64,000 bases of DNA from Pythium myriotylum (taxonomy: Eukaryota; Oomycota; Peronosporomycetes; Pythiales; Pythiaceae). Below the pieces are notes generated by a model, which saw nothing but the letters and a program-made list of their open reading frames with translations, ran no database searches and was not told where the DNA came from. The DNA lies in contig JALJCQ010000018.1 in assembly GCA_023091665.1 (NCBI GenBank), forward strand, positions 372,001-436,000, written 5' to 3'. Below, piece by piece: positions 31,301 to 40,463 of this stretch (positions are counted from its first letter, which is position 1; every line of letters begins with the position of its first letter). Both the position numbers and the translations under genes were made by a program.

Positions 31301-33016
31301 TTATGCATTGCTGCTCTTGCCCGTGCGTTTGCTGGCCGTGGTCACAGTCGTCGCCGCCGTGGCCGACGCTTTCGCTTTCTTGTCGACTTGATGGACGCTT
31401 TCGTTGTTCGTGAACCGCGTGTTATTGTGCTGCGTTGATTTGTTGCCCGAGCTTCCTTTGCCGGGTCCTCCTTTACGACCAGCAGCAGATCGGCGTCCAT
31501 TAAACTTCATTACGTGCGCCACCAACAAAATACGATTCTCCGCAGCTGAAAAAGTCTGCCGACGACGAGCCCACGAGTAGTAATACACCGACAACAACGC
31601 CACCACCACACCGAAGATAGAGATCTCACGACCACCGTTGCCCTGGAAACCCACGATCGACACCAGACACAACACCCACACACTCATCGAGTACAGCGCG
31701 CCGGGGATGCCGAACGGGTTGTGGAAGTACGAGCTCTTGATGTTGCGGTAGTTGAGTTTGAGCGAGATGTAGCCGATGCACTGGCCCGTGTACGACATGA
31801 ACGCGGCTGTGATGCAGATATTGAACAGGTATAGCTCTACTGAAGGAATGGCGTAGACGATGAGGCAGATCACGTAGCTCAGTACCGACCCGAAGACCAG
31901 TGCCATGTATGGAGTACCCGATCTTGCCGACGCACGAGAGAGGAACGGTGGCAGAAGCCGGGATGTGGCCATGGCGGCGATCAGTTTGCCGTAACACCAA
32001 ATGAACCCGAATGCTGTCGCGTACGTAGCAGGTAACGAGAGGATGGTGGCGTTGTTGTGCGAGATGTTGAACATGGGCTCGAATCCGTTGTTAAAGGGGA
32101 CCAGCTCATCAGAGACAGATGCGATCCCGGGTGGAAGTGAGACTGTCACGAAAAAGATCAGAATGGCTGTGCCCATGAGAGTGCACACACACGCAATCTG
32201 CGCGAACGGGATGGTTTGCTTGGGCTGTGGGACCTGGTCACTCGCGAGGTTCAATGACTCCACGCCCACGAAGAACCAGCACGCCAGTGGCAGCGCCTTC
32301 ATGAAACCGCTGAACCCATGAACGACCTTGAAGTTCGGATCAATGGCGTTCTTTTTGAAGTCAACATGACCGAGTGAGCCAAACGAGAAGAGAAACACGA
32401 TGGCGATTGAGATGAAGCCGATCACGAGGTTGAAGATCCAGAATGTTCGGTCCCCTTTGATGTGGACGTACAAGGCCGTGATGTAGAACAATCCCCAGAT
32501 GACTGGTTTGAGCGAGTCGGCTCGTGGCTCCACAGTTACGATCATGTCGGCCAGCGACAGCACTGACGTCGATACATATGCGATGTACTCCAGCGCCTCG
32601 CAGCAGCCGATCAGAAACGCCGGATAAAACCCGAGAGTGCAGCGTGCAAGGCCGTACGCGCCACCAGCAAACGGCAGCGCACCCGTGATCTCGGACGTGC
32701 AGCAGCACAATGTGATGTACGCGGATCCGATGAGGAAGATGACGATGAGATAGCTGTACAATCCGGCTGCGAGGCCTTCGTTCCAACAGAAGTATTGGCC
32801 ACCCATGACAATCGTGATGCCGAGCATCCAGATGTCCCACTTTCCGGGCTTGTACTTGAGACTCGCGTTCTCCTCGGTCGGTCCTTTCGTCTTCTCCGAC
32901 CGACGAATCGCAAACTTTTTGATGCTCCCCGTCGGGTTTAACGGCGGAGCCTCTTGGTTTGGGCGTGGAGCCACTGGCTGCACTTTCCTCGCAGATCCAC
33001 TAGCGGCAAACGTCAT
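31301..33016 (-). CDS. APC-superfamily amino-acid/ethanolamine permease, copy 1
   Basis: 571 residues from the ATG at 33016, the start that aligns best with the neighbouring copies; the frame also has ATGs further upstream (33085). The hydrophobic pattern fits about 12 membrane helices of the amino acid-polyamine-organocation superfamily. Key stretches are WMLGITIVMGGQYFCWN (first helix, unwound Gly-rich site), TSEITGALPFAGGAYGLAR, GCCEALEYIAYV and LPATYATAFGFIWCYGK. It resembles ethanolamine/amino-acid permeases, so uptake of amines or amino acids at the plasma membrane is likely; the substrate is not determined. Both cytoplasmic ends are polar and Lys/Thr-rich, the tail ending KRTGKSS. It is the most downstream of four tandem copies. 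Confidence 0.9.
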   Translation of the reverse strand: MTFAASGSARKVQPVAPRPNQEAPPLNPTGSIKKFAIRRSEKTKGPTEENASLKYKPGKWDIWMLGITIVMGGQYFCWNEGLAAGLYSYLIVIFLIGSAYITLCCCTSEITGALPFAGGAYGLARCTLGFYPAFLIGCCEALEYIAYVSTSVLSLADMIVTVEPRADSLKPVIWGLFYITALYVHIKGDRTFWIFNLVIGFISIAIVFLFSFGSLGHVDFKKNAIDPNFKVVHGFSGFMKALPLACWFFVGVESLNLASDQVPQPKQTIPFAQIACVCTLMGTAILIFFVTVSLPPGIASVSDELVPFNNGFEPMFNISHNNATILSLPATYATAFGFIWCYGKLIAAMATSRLLPPFLSRASARSGTPYMALVFGSVLSYVICLIVYAIPSVELYLFNICITAAFMSYTGQCIGYISLKLNYRNIKSSYFHNPFGIPGALYSMSVWVLCLVSIVGFQGNGGREISIFGVVVALLSVYYYSWARRRQTFSAAENRILLVAHVMKFNGRRSAAGRKGGPGKGSSGNKSTQHNNTRFTNNESVHQVDKKAKASATAATTVTTASKRTGKSSNA

Positions 33017-33280
33017 TGTGCCACTTGTCCAGTGAGTTCTCTTTTGGTGCCGTCGGTGAAAGAGGTGCGGACGGCCCATGGACATGCCAACTTCGAATCT
33101 TATCGGAGACTCTGTGAGGCCGCGTTATCCGAGGCTCGTCCTCTGAGCAGCTCTCTGTGCTAATTCGAGTCGACTGGGTAAGTCCAACATTGGTACGGCT
33201 TTTCGAGGGACGTTACAGATCTTTGGGAGGAAACGAATCCATGAAAGATTTCTAACGTGTTGATAAATACACAGACAAGT

Positions 33281-34972
33281 CTACCAGCCACTACTCTTGC
33301 CCGTGCGCTTACTCGTCCCCATGGTCTTCGAGTTGGCGTCGTGGGTGCTCTCGGCGCCCGTGAAGCGGCTATTGTTGTGCTGTGTCGACTTGTTCTTGGA
33401 GCCTTTGCCTGGTATGCCCTTACGGCCGGCCGCGGTACGGCGTCCATTAAACTTCATTACGTGCGCCACCAACAAAATACGATTCTCCGCAGCTGAAAAG
33501 GTCTGCCGACGACGAGCCCACGAGTAGTAATACACCGACAACAACGCCACCACCACACCGAAGATAGAGATCTCACGACCACCGTTGCCCTGGAAACCCA
33601 CGATCGACACCAGACACAACACCCACACACTCATCGAGTACAGCGCGCCGGGGATGCCGAACGGGTTGTGGAAGTACGAGCTCTTGATGTTGCGGTAGTT
33701 GAGTTTGAGCGAGATGTAGCCGATGCACTGGCCTGTGTACGACATGAACGCGGCTGTGATGCAGATGTTGAATAGGTACAGCGACACCGACGGTACCACG
33801 TACACCACGAGACAGATCAAGTAACTGATCGTGGACCCGAAGATGAGTGCCATGTACGGCGTTCCAGAGCCCTTGCTGCATCGCGAGAGGAAAACTGGGA
33901 GAAGTCGAGATGTGGCCATCGCTGCGATCAGTTTGCCGTAAGACCAGATGAACCCGAACGCCGTCGCGTACGTAGCAGGTAACGAGAGGATGGTGGCGTT
34001 ATTGTGCGAGATGTTAAACATGGGCTCGAACCCATTGTTGAAGGGGACTAGCTCATCGGGAAGAGATGCGATCCCGGGGGGAAGTGAGACCGTCACGAAG
34101 AAGACCATCACCGCTGATCCGAGCAATGTGCAGATGCATGCGATCTGCGCGAACGGGATGGTCTGCTTCGGCTGTGGGACCTGGTCACTCGCGAGATTCA
34201 GAGATTCGACGCCCACGAAGAACCAGCACGCCAGCGGCAATGACTTCATGAATCCGCTGAACCCATGGACAACCTTCAAGTTTGGGTCAATTGCGTTCTT
34301 TTTGAAGTCGACATGACCGAGTGAACCGAACGCGAAGAGGAACACGATCGCGATCGAGACGGAGCCAATCACGAGGTTGAAGATCCAGAACGTGCGGTCG
34401 CCTTTGATGTGGAAGAACAGTGCGGTGATGTAAAACGCTGCCCAGAGCAGCGGCTTGACCGACGCCGCACGGTGGTCGATGGACACGATCATATCGGCCA
34501 GCGACAGCACTGACGTCGACACGTATGCGATGTACTCCAGTGCCTCGCAGCAGCCGATCAGAAACGCCGGATAAAACCCAAGAGTGCAGCGTGCAAGGCC
34601 GTACGCGCCACCAGCAAACGGCAGCGCACCCGTGATCTCGGACGTGCAACAGCACAATGTGATGTAAGCGGATCCGATGAGGAAGATGACGATGAGATAG
34701 CTGTACAATCCGGCCTCGATACCGACATTCCAGCAAAAATACTGTCCGCCGATCACGATCGTGATGCCGAGCATCCAGATGTCCCACTTTCCGGGCTTGT
34801 ACTTGAGACTCGCGTTGTCTTCTGTCGGTCCAGTTGTCGTTACTGGCCTGCGGTAGGAGAACTTCTTGCCATTGATCGCGACCGTCGGCGGCGCGAGGCC
34901 CGTGTTCGTGTCCTTGCGAGGCGCGACTTCACGCACGAGGGGCTGGACTTTGTCGGCCGTGCCGCGCAGCAT
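33281..34972 (-). CDS. APC-superfamily amino-acid/ethanolamine permease, copy 2
   Basis: 563 residues from the ATG at 34972 (MLRGTADKVQPL), which matches the start of copy 3 (MLRPFSAEKVQPL). About 12 membrane helices are predicted. It shares the first-helix motif ITIVIGGQYFCWN and the block TGALPFAGGAYGLARCTLGF with the other copies. The DNA of the C-terminal half is nearly identical to copy 3, and 33438-33766 is nearly identical to both copies 1 and 3. A Tyr replaces nothing catalytic, but one conserved WCYGK reads WSYGK here. The gene lies 265 bp upstream of copy 1. The likely role is amine or amino-acid uptake; specificity is unknown. Confidence 0.9.
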   Translation of the reverse strand: MLRGTADKVQPLVREVAPRKDTNTGLAPPTVAINGKKFSYRRPVTTTGPTEDNASLKYKPGKWDIWMLGITIVIGGQYFCWNVGIEAGLYSYLIVIFLIGSAYITLCCCTSEITGALPFAGGAYGLARCTLGFYPAFLIGCCEALEYIAYVSTSVLSLADMIVSIDHRAASVKPLLWAAFYITALFFHIKGDRTFWIFNLVIGSVSIAIVFLFAFGSLGHVDFKKNAIDPNLKVVHGFSGFMKSLPLACWFFVGVESLNLASDQVPQPKQTIPFAQIACICTLLGSAVMVFFVTVSLPPGIASLPDELVPFNNGFEPMFNISHNNATILSLPATYATAFGFIWSYGKLIAAMATSRLLPVFLSRCSKGSGTPYMALIFGSTISYLICLVVYVVPSVSLYLFNICITAAFMSYTGQCIGYISLKLNYRNIKSSYFHNPFGIPGALYSMSVWVLCLVSIVGFQGNGGREISIFGVVVALLSVYYYSWARRRQTFSAAENRILLVAHVMKFNGRRTAAGRKGIPGKGSKNKSTQHNNSRFTGAESTHDANSKTMGTSKRTGKSSGW

Positions 34973-35253
34973 TCTTGAGCTGAGTCGACTGACGCAAAGA
35001 TGAGCTAGACTGACGATGGCTGTCTCAGTCCGCCACGCCAAGAGAGATAAGACGGTCGAAGGAAGAGCCACGGCAGCTGCACACCCTCCTCTCCTGGTCT
35101 CTCGTCCTCGTGAATAGCTTGGTCGTCTATTTTGGGAGACGTACTAATCAACGAAGGTGTCTCAATCGGATGCAACGCCACGGATTCGGACATTGGGCGT
35201 GATCATTGGTCGCAGGACGTTGGTGCTTCTGCCCGAGCAAGCGGAGTCGTTCG

Positions 35254-36814
35254 TTTTTTTTTTTTTTTTTTTTTTTTTTTTGTATTACGGGAGCTTACAT
35301 CAAGTGTCCGCTATCCGGAGGTATGATCGTCTATCCTAGGCGTTTTCGATTGGTGGGAGGATGGATGCGACTAGTACTGTCATGGATGTGTGTACTGAGG
35401 TCGGAAAGGAGCTGAGGTGGACGTGAGGTGATATTTGGAGCGTGGGTGAGATCGTGTTGTACCAGTTCTTTAAGCTCTGAGTCCAAGTCGGTCCATCGAT
35501 CTGTACTTCTGGAGGTGTAACCTCGGTTCATAGCTTCGTTAGCCAGCCGATCGGCTGTACGGTTACCTGCTCGCAGCGTGTGCTGGTATGCAATGGTCCC
35601 CAGTTGGGCTAGTAGTTGTCTTGTGGCTGCGGCGTAGCTTGCGAGGGCTCTGGTCTCTGCTTTTGCGGTTCCTTGGATCTGGTTGAGTACGAGCTCGCTG
35701 TCCCCAAGAATGGTTAACTCCACATCGATCTCGTGATACCGCCGTACACATTCCCTGACGCCCCGTAGGAGTCCGAGGTGTTCAGCTTCGTTATTTGTGC
35801 TTCGATTCCCCATGTAGTGGGAGTCCCACCACACCATTTCTCCAGCTGTGTCACCGTAGCGTCCTTCGATGATGACGCTCCCACACCCGCTTATGCCCGG
35901 ATTCCCCCGGGAACCGCCGTCAAAGTACAGTCGAACCCAGGTGGTCGGCGCAAGTACAGTGGTGCTGTCGGTGCGCAGGAATGGGAGGAGGGTCAGCAGG
36001 AGAAGTTGATCTCTTCGTCTGCTCGTCTTGTTGTTCCGAGCGGTTGCCAGGGCTTTCAGTTGGTCAAGTACACTGGACCACGCTCTCTCCGCGATGATGG
36101 CTGCGGGTACGGTGGTGTTGTTGAAGGCGGCATCGTTCCGCTGGAGCCAGAGTATTTGCGACGCCACAGTACATACAAGCGCCCACACCCGGTCGCTGAA
36201 CTCATTAACGACGGCACTGTCCTTGGCAATTGTCGCGAGAGCACGATAGTGTGAGCTGTGGAGTTGGGGGCTCGAGTGGGCGAAAACTGCTGCAATGTGT
36301 TGTTCTCCTAGGGGCTCCTGCCGCCCCGTCCATCGCTCGAAGAGTCGTCGCCAGAGCCTCCTTGCTCCGCCGCAGTCCCACACAATGTGTTGCATAGTTT
36401 CGTGATGAGCGTCCTCACAGAATTTGTGCGGGCACCGCATCTTCTGTCCGTGTTTGTTCCGTAAGTTATGTGCCCCAATCACCAGCCTGTACCAGAACAA
36501 TTGCTGCTGAGTCGTGGTTCCCCATGCCTGTCGATGCAGTCGCGCCAACGGCGGCGTCTGCAATGCTGCTGCCAAATGGGGCGATCGTTCTTGTTGTGTC
36601 TCGAGTCGGCGGATGAGCTTGGCGATCCCGACGACTTCGGCTCCCCGAAGTGGCTCAATCACTTTCGTAATGAGCGACCTCGTCGCCCGCGCTCGGGTGG
36701 TCACTCGCTCCAATACTGGAAGCAGGGTAGGTCCATATTGTATTGCTGGATGACCCGCGACATAAATGGGTGGACCTTGCTGTAGCTCGTCGACGTCGGT
36801 GCGGGTGGCTTCCG
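35254..36814 (-). mobile_element. 5'-truncated LINE with poly(A) tail and 15-bp target-site duplication
   Basis: A 1.56-kb minus-strand insertion. Its 3' end is a pure run of 28 T on the plus strand (35254-35281), i.e. a poly(A) tail. Perfect direct repeats AAGCGGAGTCGTTCG flank it at 35239-35253 and 36815-36829. The perfect duplication and the unbroken tail indicate a recent event. The poly(A) tail and different protein sequence separate it from the ATC-tailed LINE family at 757-1101 and 23375-25916. It sits in the spacer between permease copies 2 and 3. Confidence 0.93.
35331..36814 (-). pseudogene. LINE polyprotein C-terminus with zinc knuckle and RNase H domain
   Basis: An uninterrupted frame runs from the 5' truncation point (36814) to the stop at 35331, about 494 codons, with no true start. 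It holds a Cys/His knuckle (MRCPHKFCEDAHHETMQHIVW) and then a complete-looking RNase H domain: YFDGGSRGNPGISG, NNEAEHLGLLRGV, ILGDSELVLNQI and NRTADRLANEA, which supply the catalytic Asp/Glu set. The reverse transcriptase is lost to the truncation. The lack of stops or shifts shows that it came from an active element recently. Confidence 0.88.
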
Positions 36815-36829
36815 AAGCGGAGTCGTTCG

Positions 36830-37068
36830 TGATGCCTCGTTTCTCAAGGTCAAGTGCGTAAGAAGGGGATTTGAGGGGTGTATCCCAGATGCAGTTGACT
36901 CCGTGATGCCAGCTTGCGACTGGGGAATGCTGTGGGAACGCGGCGATTGGTCAAACGTGTAATCTTTTGATGCTCTTGATCCCAATGCTCAAAATTCACA
37001 ACATCACGTTCAAGCACAACTTTTACGAAACTAACTTCGTGAAATTTACTCAAAAATGCATTTTTGGA
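36830..37068. other. Spacer between LINE and mariner element
   Basis: About 240 bp of original spacer without a gene. A 16-bp perfect palindrome, CAAAAATGCATTTTTG, is at 37051-37066, just outside the mariner terminus. Confidence 0.6.
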
Positions 37069-38125
37069 TACTACCTCCATTCGGAAAAAGATGACCTTTT
37101 CCAATTGGATTTCATCGGCACAAATATGATACCCCCTCTAAAATGATACTAGCGGTCCATTTGAAATTCGAAACTGGCGCCATTTTCAAATGCTGCCATC
37201 AAGCTCCATTCAGATCTTTGTTGCGCAGTCATTTCTCGATTCTCCGGCTCCAACAAGACCACCTCCACCGACGCCCACCCAAGCACACGGACCCGAGATC
37301 ACATGGGCGGCAAGCACCTCACGTAGAGCGAGCGGCAGGCTGTGTGGGAGACGCTGCTCTGCCGCAGCAACAACGGCAAGCTCTCTCACGGCATGCTCCT
37401 CAAGGTCTCGATCGAGCTGTGTCTCGACCGCAAGATGGTCGAGCGAATCTGGCAGTGAGGGAAGGAGACGATGGGCTGGCGCGTCGCCGCGCTTGTTCAG
37501 TCTCGTGTGCATCAGCGCGGGCGCAAGAAGAAGGACCGCATTGAGGCGTGTCGCCGTCTGCGCCAGATCCCTGTCGAAGACCGCACCAACCAGCAGCGAC
37601 TGCAGCTTGCGACCAATGCAAGCTGCCACATGATCCAGCAGCTTTTGAAGGAGGGGTCCCTGCGCCGCGCTCTGAAGCAGACGCGGCCACCCACGTCAAG
37701 AAAGGTGTGCTGTTGCGCCACCTCGGTCAGCTCCCGTCGTTCATGATCTGCGACCGGGCGGCCTACGAACGTGCTCTCTGGCTTATTGCCGCACACGGCG
37801 AAGATCTTCCCGAGATGGCGCCGCTGCCTGACGTGGAGGCCCCGCAACCGACCACTCCGCCGCGTAGTCCAGAGGTAGAAGCAGTTGATCATCATGGAGA
37901 TTTTATCTGGTAGTCGATGCCATGGCGGAACATGTACGCTCACGGCAGTAGTATCACTAGTGCAGTCGTATTCCCATGTTTGCTGTCATTTCTCGTCCCC
38001 ATTTTCATTTTCGCGGGCTTCCAAAAGGCCGCCCTCCCATCGCCAATATTTGCAAAAAATAACGAGGCGGAGCGCTGCAGAAATTTTTTTTAGAAAAGGT
38101 CATCTTTTTCCGAATGGAGGTAGTA
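37069..38125 (+). mobile_element. Non-autonomous Tc1/mariner-type DNA transposon with perfect terminal inverted repeats
   Basis: The 32 bp at 37069-37100 (TACTACCTCCATTCGG...) are the exact reverse complement of 38094-38125. The outer TA at each end is the expected mariner target duplication, leaving an element that begins CTACCTCC, close to the plant mariner/Stowaway terminus. Inside is a degraded transposase. Total length is about 1.06 kb, shorter than an autonomous element, consistent with an internal deletion. It lies between permease copies 2 and 3, next to the LINE. Confidence 0.92.
37303..37913 (+). pseudogene. Degraded mariner transposase, DNA-binding part
   Basis: From the ATG at 37303 the frame gives SERQAVWETLLCRSNNGKL, SHGMLLKVSIELCLDRKMVE, RIWQ and GRKKKDRIEACRRLRQIP, which matches the helix-turn-helix N-terminus of plant-type mariner transposases. 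In-frame stops occur at 37324-37326 (TAG) and 37456-37458 (TGA). The catalytic DDD/E domain is missing. The final part, in another frame (about 37690-37913, HVKKGVLLRHLGQLPSF), may be the original C-terminus after a deletion. Confidence 0.75.
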
Positions 38126-38457
38126 CGTGTTTATGTAATATTTGTGTTTCAATACCTGAATATTACTGTATCCTCCAAATATATTTTCTAAATGTTACGA
38201 ATCGAATACGGTAAATTGCACATCACGACTGGCCGTACTTTCTTCAAGTGATCTCAGTGTTTGAATTTGTCACTCCACCGCAATGCTAACGTGAAATCCC
38301 CAACAAACTCCGCCGTGCATCTTCGCCGTAGCAGCCTTCGTGGTCCACGTGCGCGCGGTAGGACGCATAATTCCCAATTTCCATGGTTGTATTCGAAGAA
38401 GAGTGGACGTTCCATTTGCACATTGATTTGTATCGGAAGATCCGCGAGCACCACTCA
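38126..38457. other. Spacer downstream of permease copy 3
   Basis: About 330 bp of AT-rich DNA between the mariner element and the stop of permease copy 3. It presumably contains that gene's 3' UTR; no gene is seen. Confidence 0.55.
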
Positions 38458-40188
38458 CTACCAGCCACTGCTCTTACCAGTACGTTTGCTTCCGGCGGTT
38501 GTTGTTGCGGTCACAGTGACTGTATGTTTAGTTTTCTTGACGTTGTCGCCGTGGTGTGTGCTCTCGTTGTTCGTGAACCGCGTGTTGTTGTGCTGCGTCG
38601 TCTTGTTTCCCGAGCTTCCATGACCAGGACCTCCTCTGCGACCGGCAGCGGTACGGCGTCCATTAAACTTCATTACGTGCGCCACCAACAAAATACGATT
38701 CTCCGCAGCTGAAAAAGTCTGCCGACGACGAGCCCACGAGTAGTAATACACCGACAACAACGCCACCACCACACCGAAGATAGAGATCTCACGACCACCG
38801 TTGCCCTGGAAACCCACGATCGACACCAGACACAACACCCACACACTCATCGAGTACAGCGCGCCGGGGATGCCGAACGGGTTGTGGAAGTACGAGCTCT
38901 TGATGTTGCGGTAGTTGAGTTTGAGCGAGATGTAGCCGATGCACTGGCCCGTGTACGACATGAACGCGGCTGTGATGCAGATGTTGAACAGGTACAGCGA
39001 CACCGACGGTACCACGTACACCACGAGACAGATCAAGTAACTGATCGTGGACCCGAAGATGAGCGCCATGTACGGCGTTCCGGAGCCCTTGCTGCATCGC
39101 GAGAGGAAAACTGGGAGAAGTCGAGATGTGGCCATCGCTGCGATCAGTTTGCCGTAGCACCAGATGAACCCGAACGCCGTCGCGTACGTAGCAGGTAACG
39201 AGAGGATGGTGGCGTTATTGTGCGAGATGTTAAACATGGGCTCGAACCCATTGTTGAAGGGGACTAGCTCATCGGGAAGAGATGCGATCCCGGGGGGAAG
39301 TGAGACCGTCACGAAGAAGACCATCACCGCTGATCCGAGCAATGTGCAGATGCATGCGATCTGCGCGAACGGGATGGTCTGCTTCGGCTGTGGGACCTGG
39401 TCACTCGCGAGATTCAGAGATTCGACGCCCACGAAGAACCAGCACGCCAGCGGCAATGACTTCATGAATCCGCTGAACCCATGGACAACCTTCAAGTTTG
39501 GGTCAATTGCATTCTTGCCAAAGTCGACATGGCCGAGAGACCCAAACGAGAAGAGAAACACGATAGCGATGGAGATGAAGCCAATCACAAGGTTGAAGAT
39601 CCAGAACGTGCGGTCGCCTTTGATGTGGAAGAACAGCGCGGTGATGTAAAACGCTCCCCAGAGTAGCGGCTTGATCGACGCCGCACGGTGGTCGATGGAC
39701 ACGATCATATCGGCCAGCGATAGCACTGATGTCGATACGTATGCGATGTACTCCAGCGCCTCGCAGCAGCCGATCAGGAATGCCGGATAGAACCCAAGAG
39801 TGCAGCGTGCGAGACCGTACGCACCGCCTGCAAAGGGGAGTGCACCCGTGATCTCGGACGTGCAGCAGCACAGCGTGAGGTACCCCGTTCCAACTAGAAA
39901 CGTGACGATCATGTAGCTGTACAATCCGGCCTCGATACCGACATTCCAGCAAAAATATTGCCCACCGATCACGATCGTGATGCCAAGCATCCAGATGTCC
40001 CACTTGCCAGGCTTGTACTTGAGGTTCGCGTTGTCTTCGGTGGGCCCATTCGCAGTTGTTGGCTTTCGAATGGAGAAGGTTTTTCCTTTCACGGCGATGC
40101 TCGACGGCGGGACGGGACCTTGGTCTTGCCTTGTCACGACCTCACGCGCGAGGGGTTGCACTTTCTCTGCTGAAAAGGGCCTCAACAT
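38458..40188 (-). CDS. APC-superfamily amino-acid/ethanolamine permease, copy 3
   Basis: 576 residues from the ATG at 40188 (MLRPFSAEKVQPL). It has the same helical layout as copies 1 and 2: ITIVIGGQYFCWN, TGALPFAGGAYGLARCTLGF, GCCEALEYIAYVSTS and ATAFGFIWCYGK. The tail is Thr/Lys-rich with repeated Asn/His and ends KRTGKSSGW, like copy 2. Sequence is closest to copy 2, with a long stretch of near-identical DNA from the 3' end to past the middle of the gene, while the N-terminal 60 residues differ. The proposed role is plasma-membrane uptake of amino acids or amines, inferred from family membership. Confidence 0.9.
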   Translation of the reverse strand: MLRPFSAEKVQPLAREVVTRQDQGPVPPSSIAVKGKTFSIRKPTTANGPTEDNANLKYKPGKWDIWMLGITIVIGGQYFCWNVGIEAGLYSYMIVTFLVGTGYLTLCCCTSEITGALPFAGGAYGLARCTLGFYPAFLIGCCEALEYIAYVSTSVLSLADMIVSIDHRAASIKPLLWGAFYITALFFHIKGDRTFWIFNLVIGFISIAIVFLFSFGSLGHVDFGKNAIDPNLKVVHGFSGFMKSLPLACWFFVGVESLNLASDQVPQPKQTIPFAQIACICTLLGSAVMVFFVTVSLPPGIASLPDELVPFNNGFEPMFNISHNNATILSLPATYATAFGFIWCYGKLIAAMATSRLLPVFLSRCSKGSGTPYMALIFGSTISYLICLVVYVVPSVSLYLFNICITAAFMSYTGQCIGYISLKLNYRNIKSSYFHNPFGIPGALYSMSVWVLCLVSIVGFQGNGGREISIFGVVVALLSVYYYSWARRRQTFSAAENRILLVAHVMKFNGRRTAAGRRGGPGHGSSGNKTTQHNNTRFTNNESTHHGDNVKKTKHTVTVTATTTAGSKRTGKSSGW

Positions 40189-40463
40189 GGTAGCAAAATT
40201 TTGCGACTGAAACCCCCCTCCCCCGATGACGACTGTGTCCTCGGAGCTATTCTTACCGACCAGACCGGGAAGCCTCGAATCTGGCGAGGCACTTGAGACA
40301 GCCGGCTGGTGTATTGATCTGGTCGCGGGCCCGTCCCAGTCTGGAGCTAAAAACTGTTGGGCTGGGCGTTCGCTCTCATCTCTCGGTAGGTTCGTGTAGC
40401 CGATGGGAGCCCTGACTCACAGCGAGGCGAGTGACAAACCTGAGGGACTTGAAAACACATACA

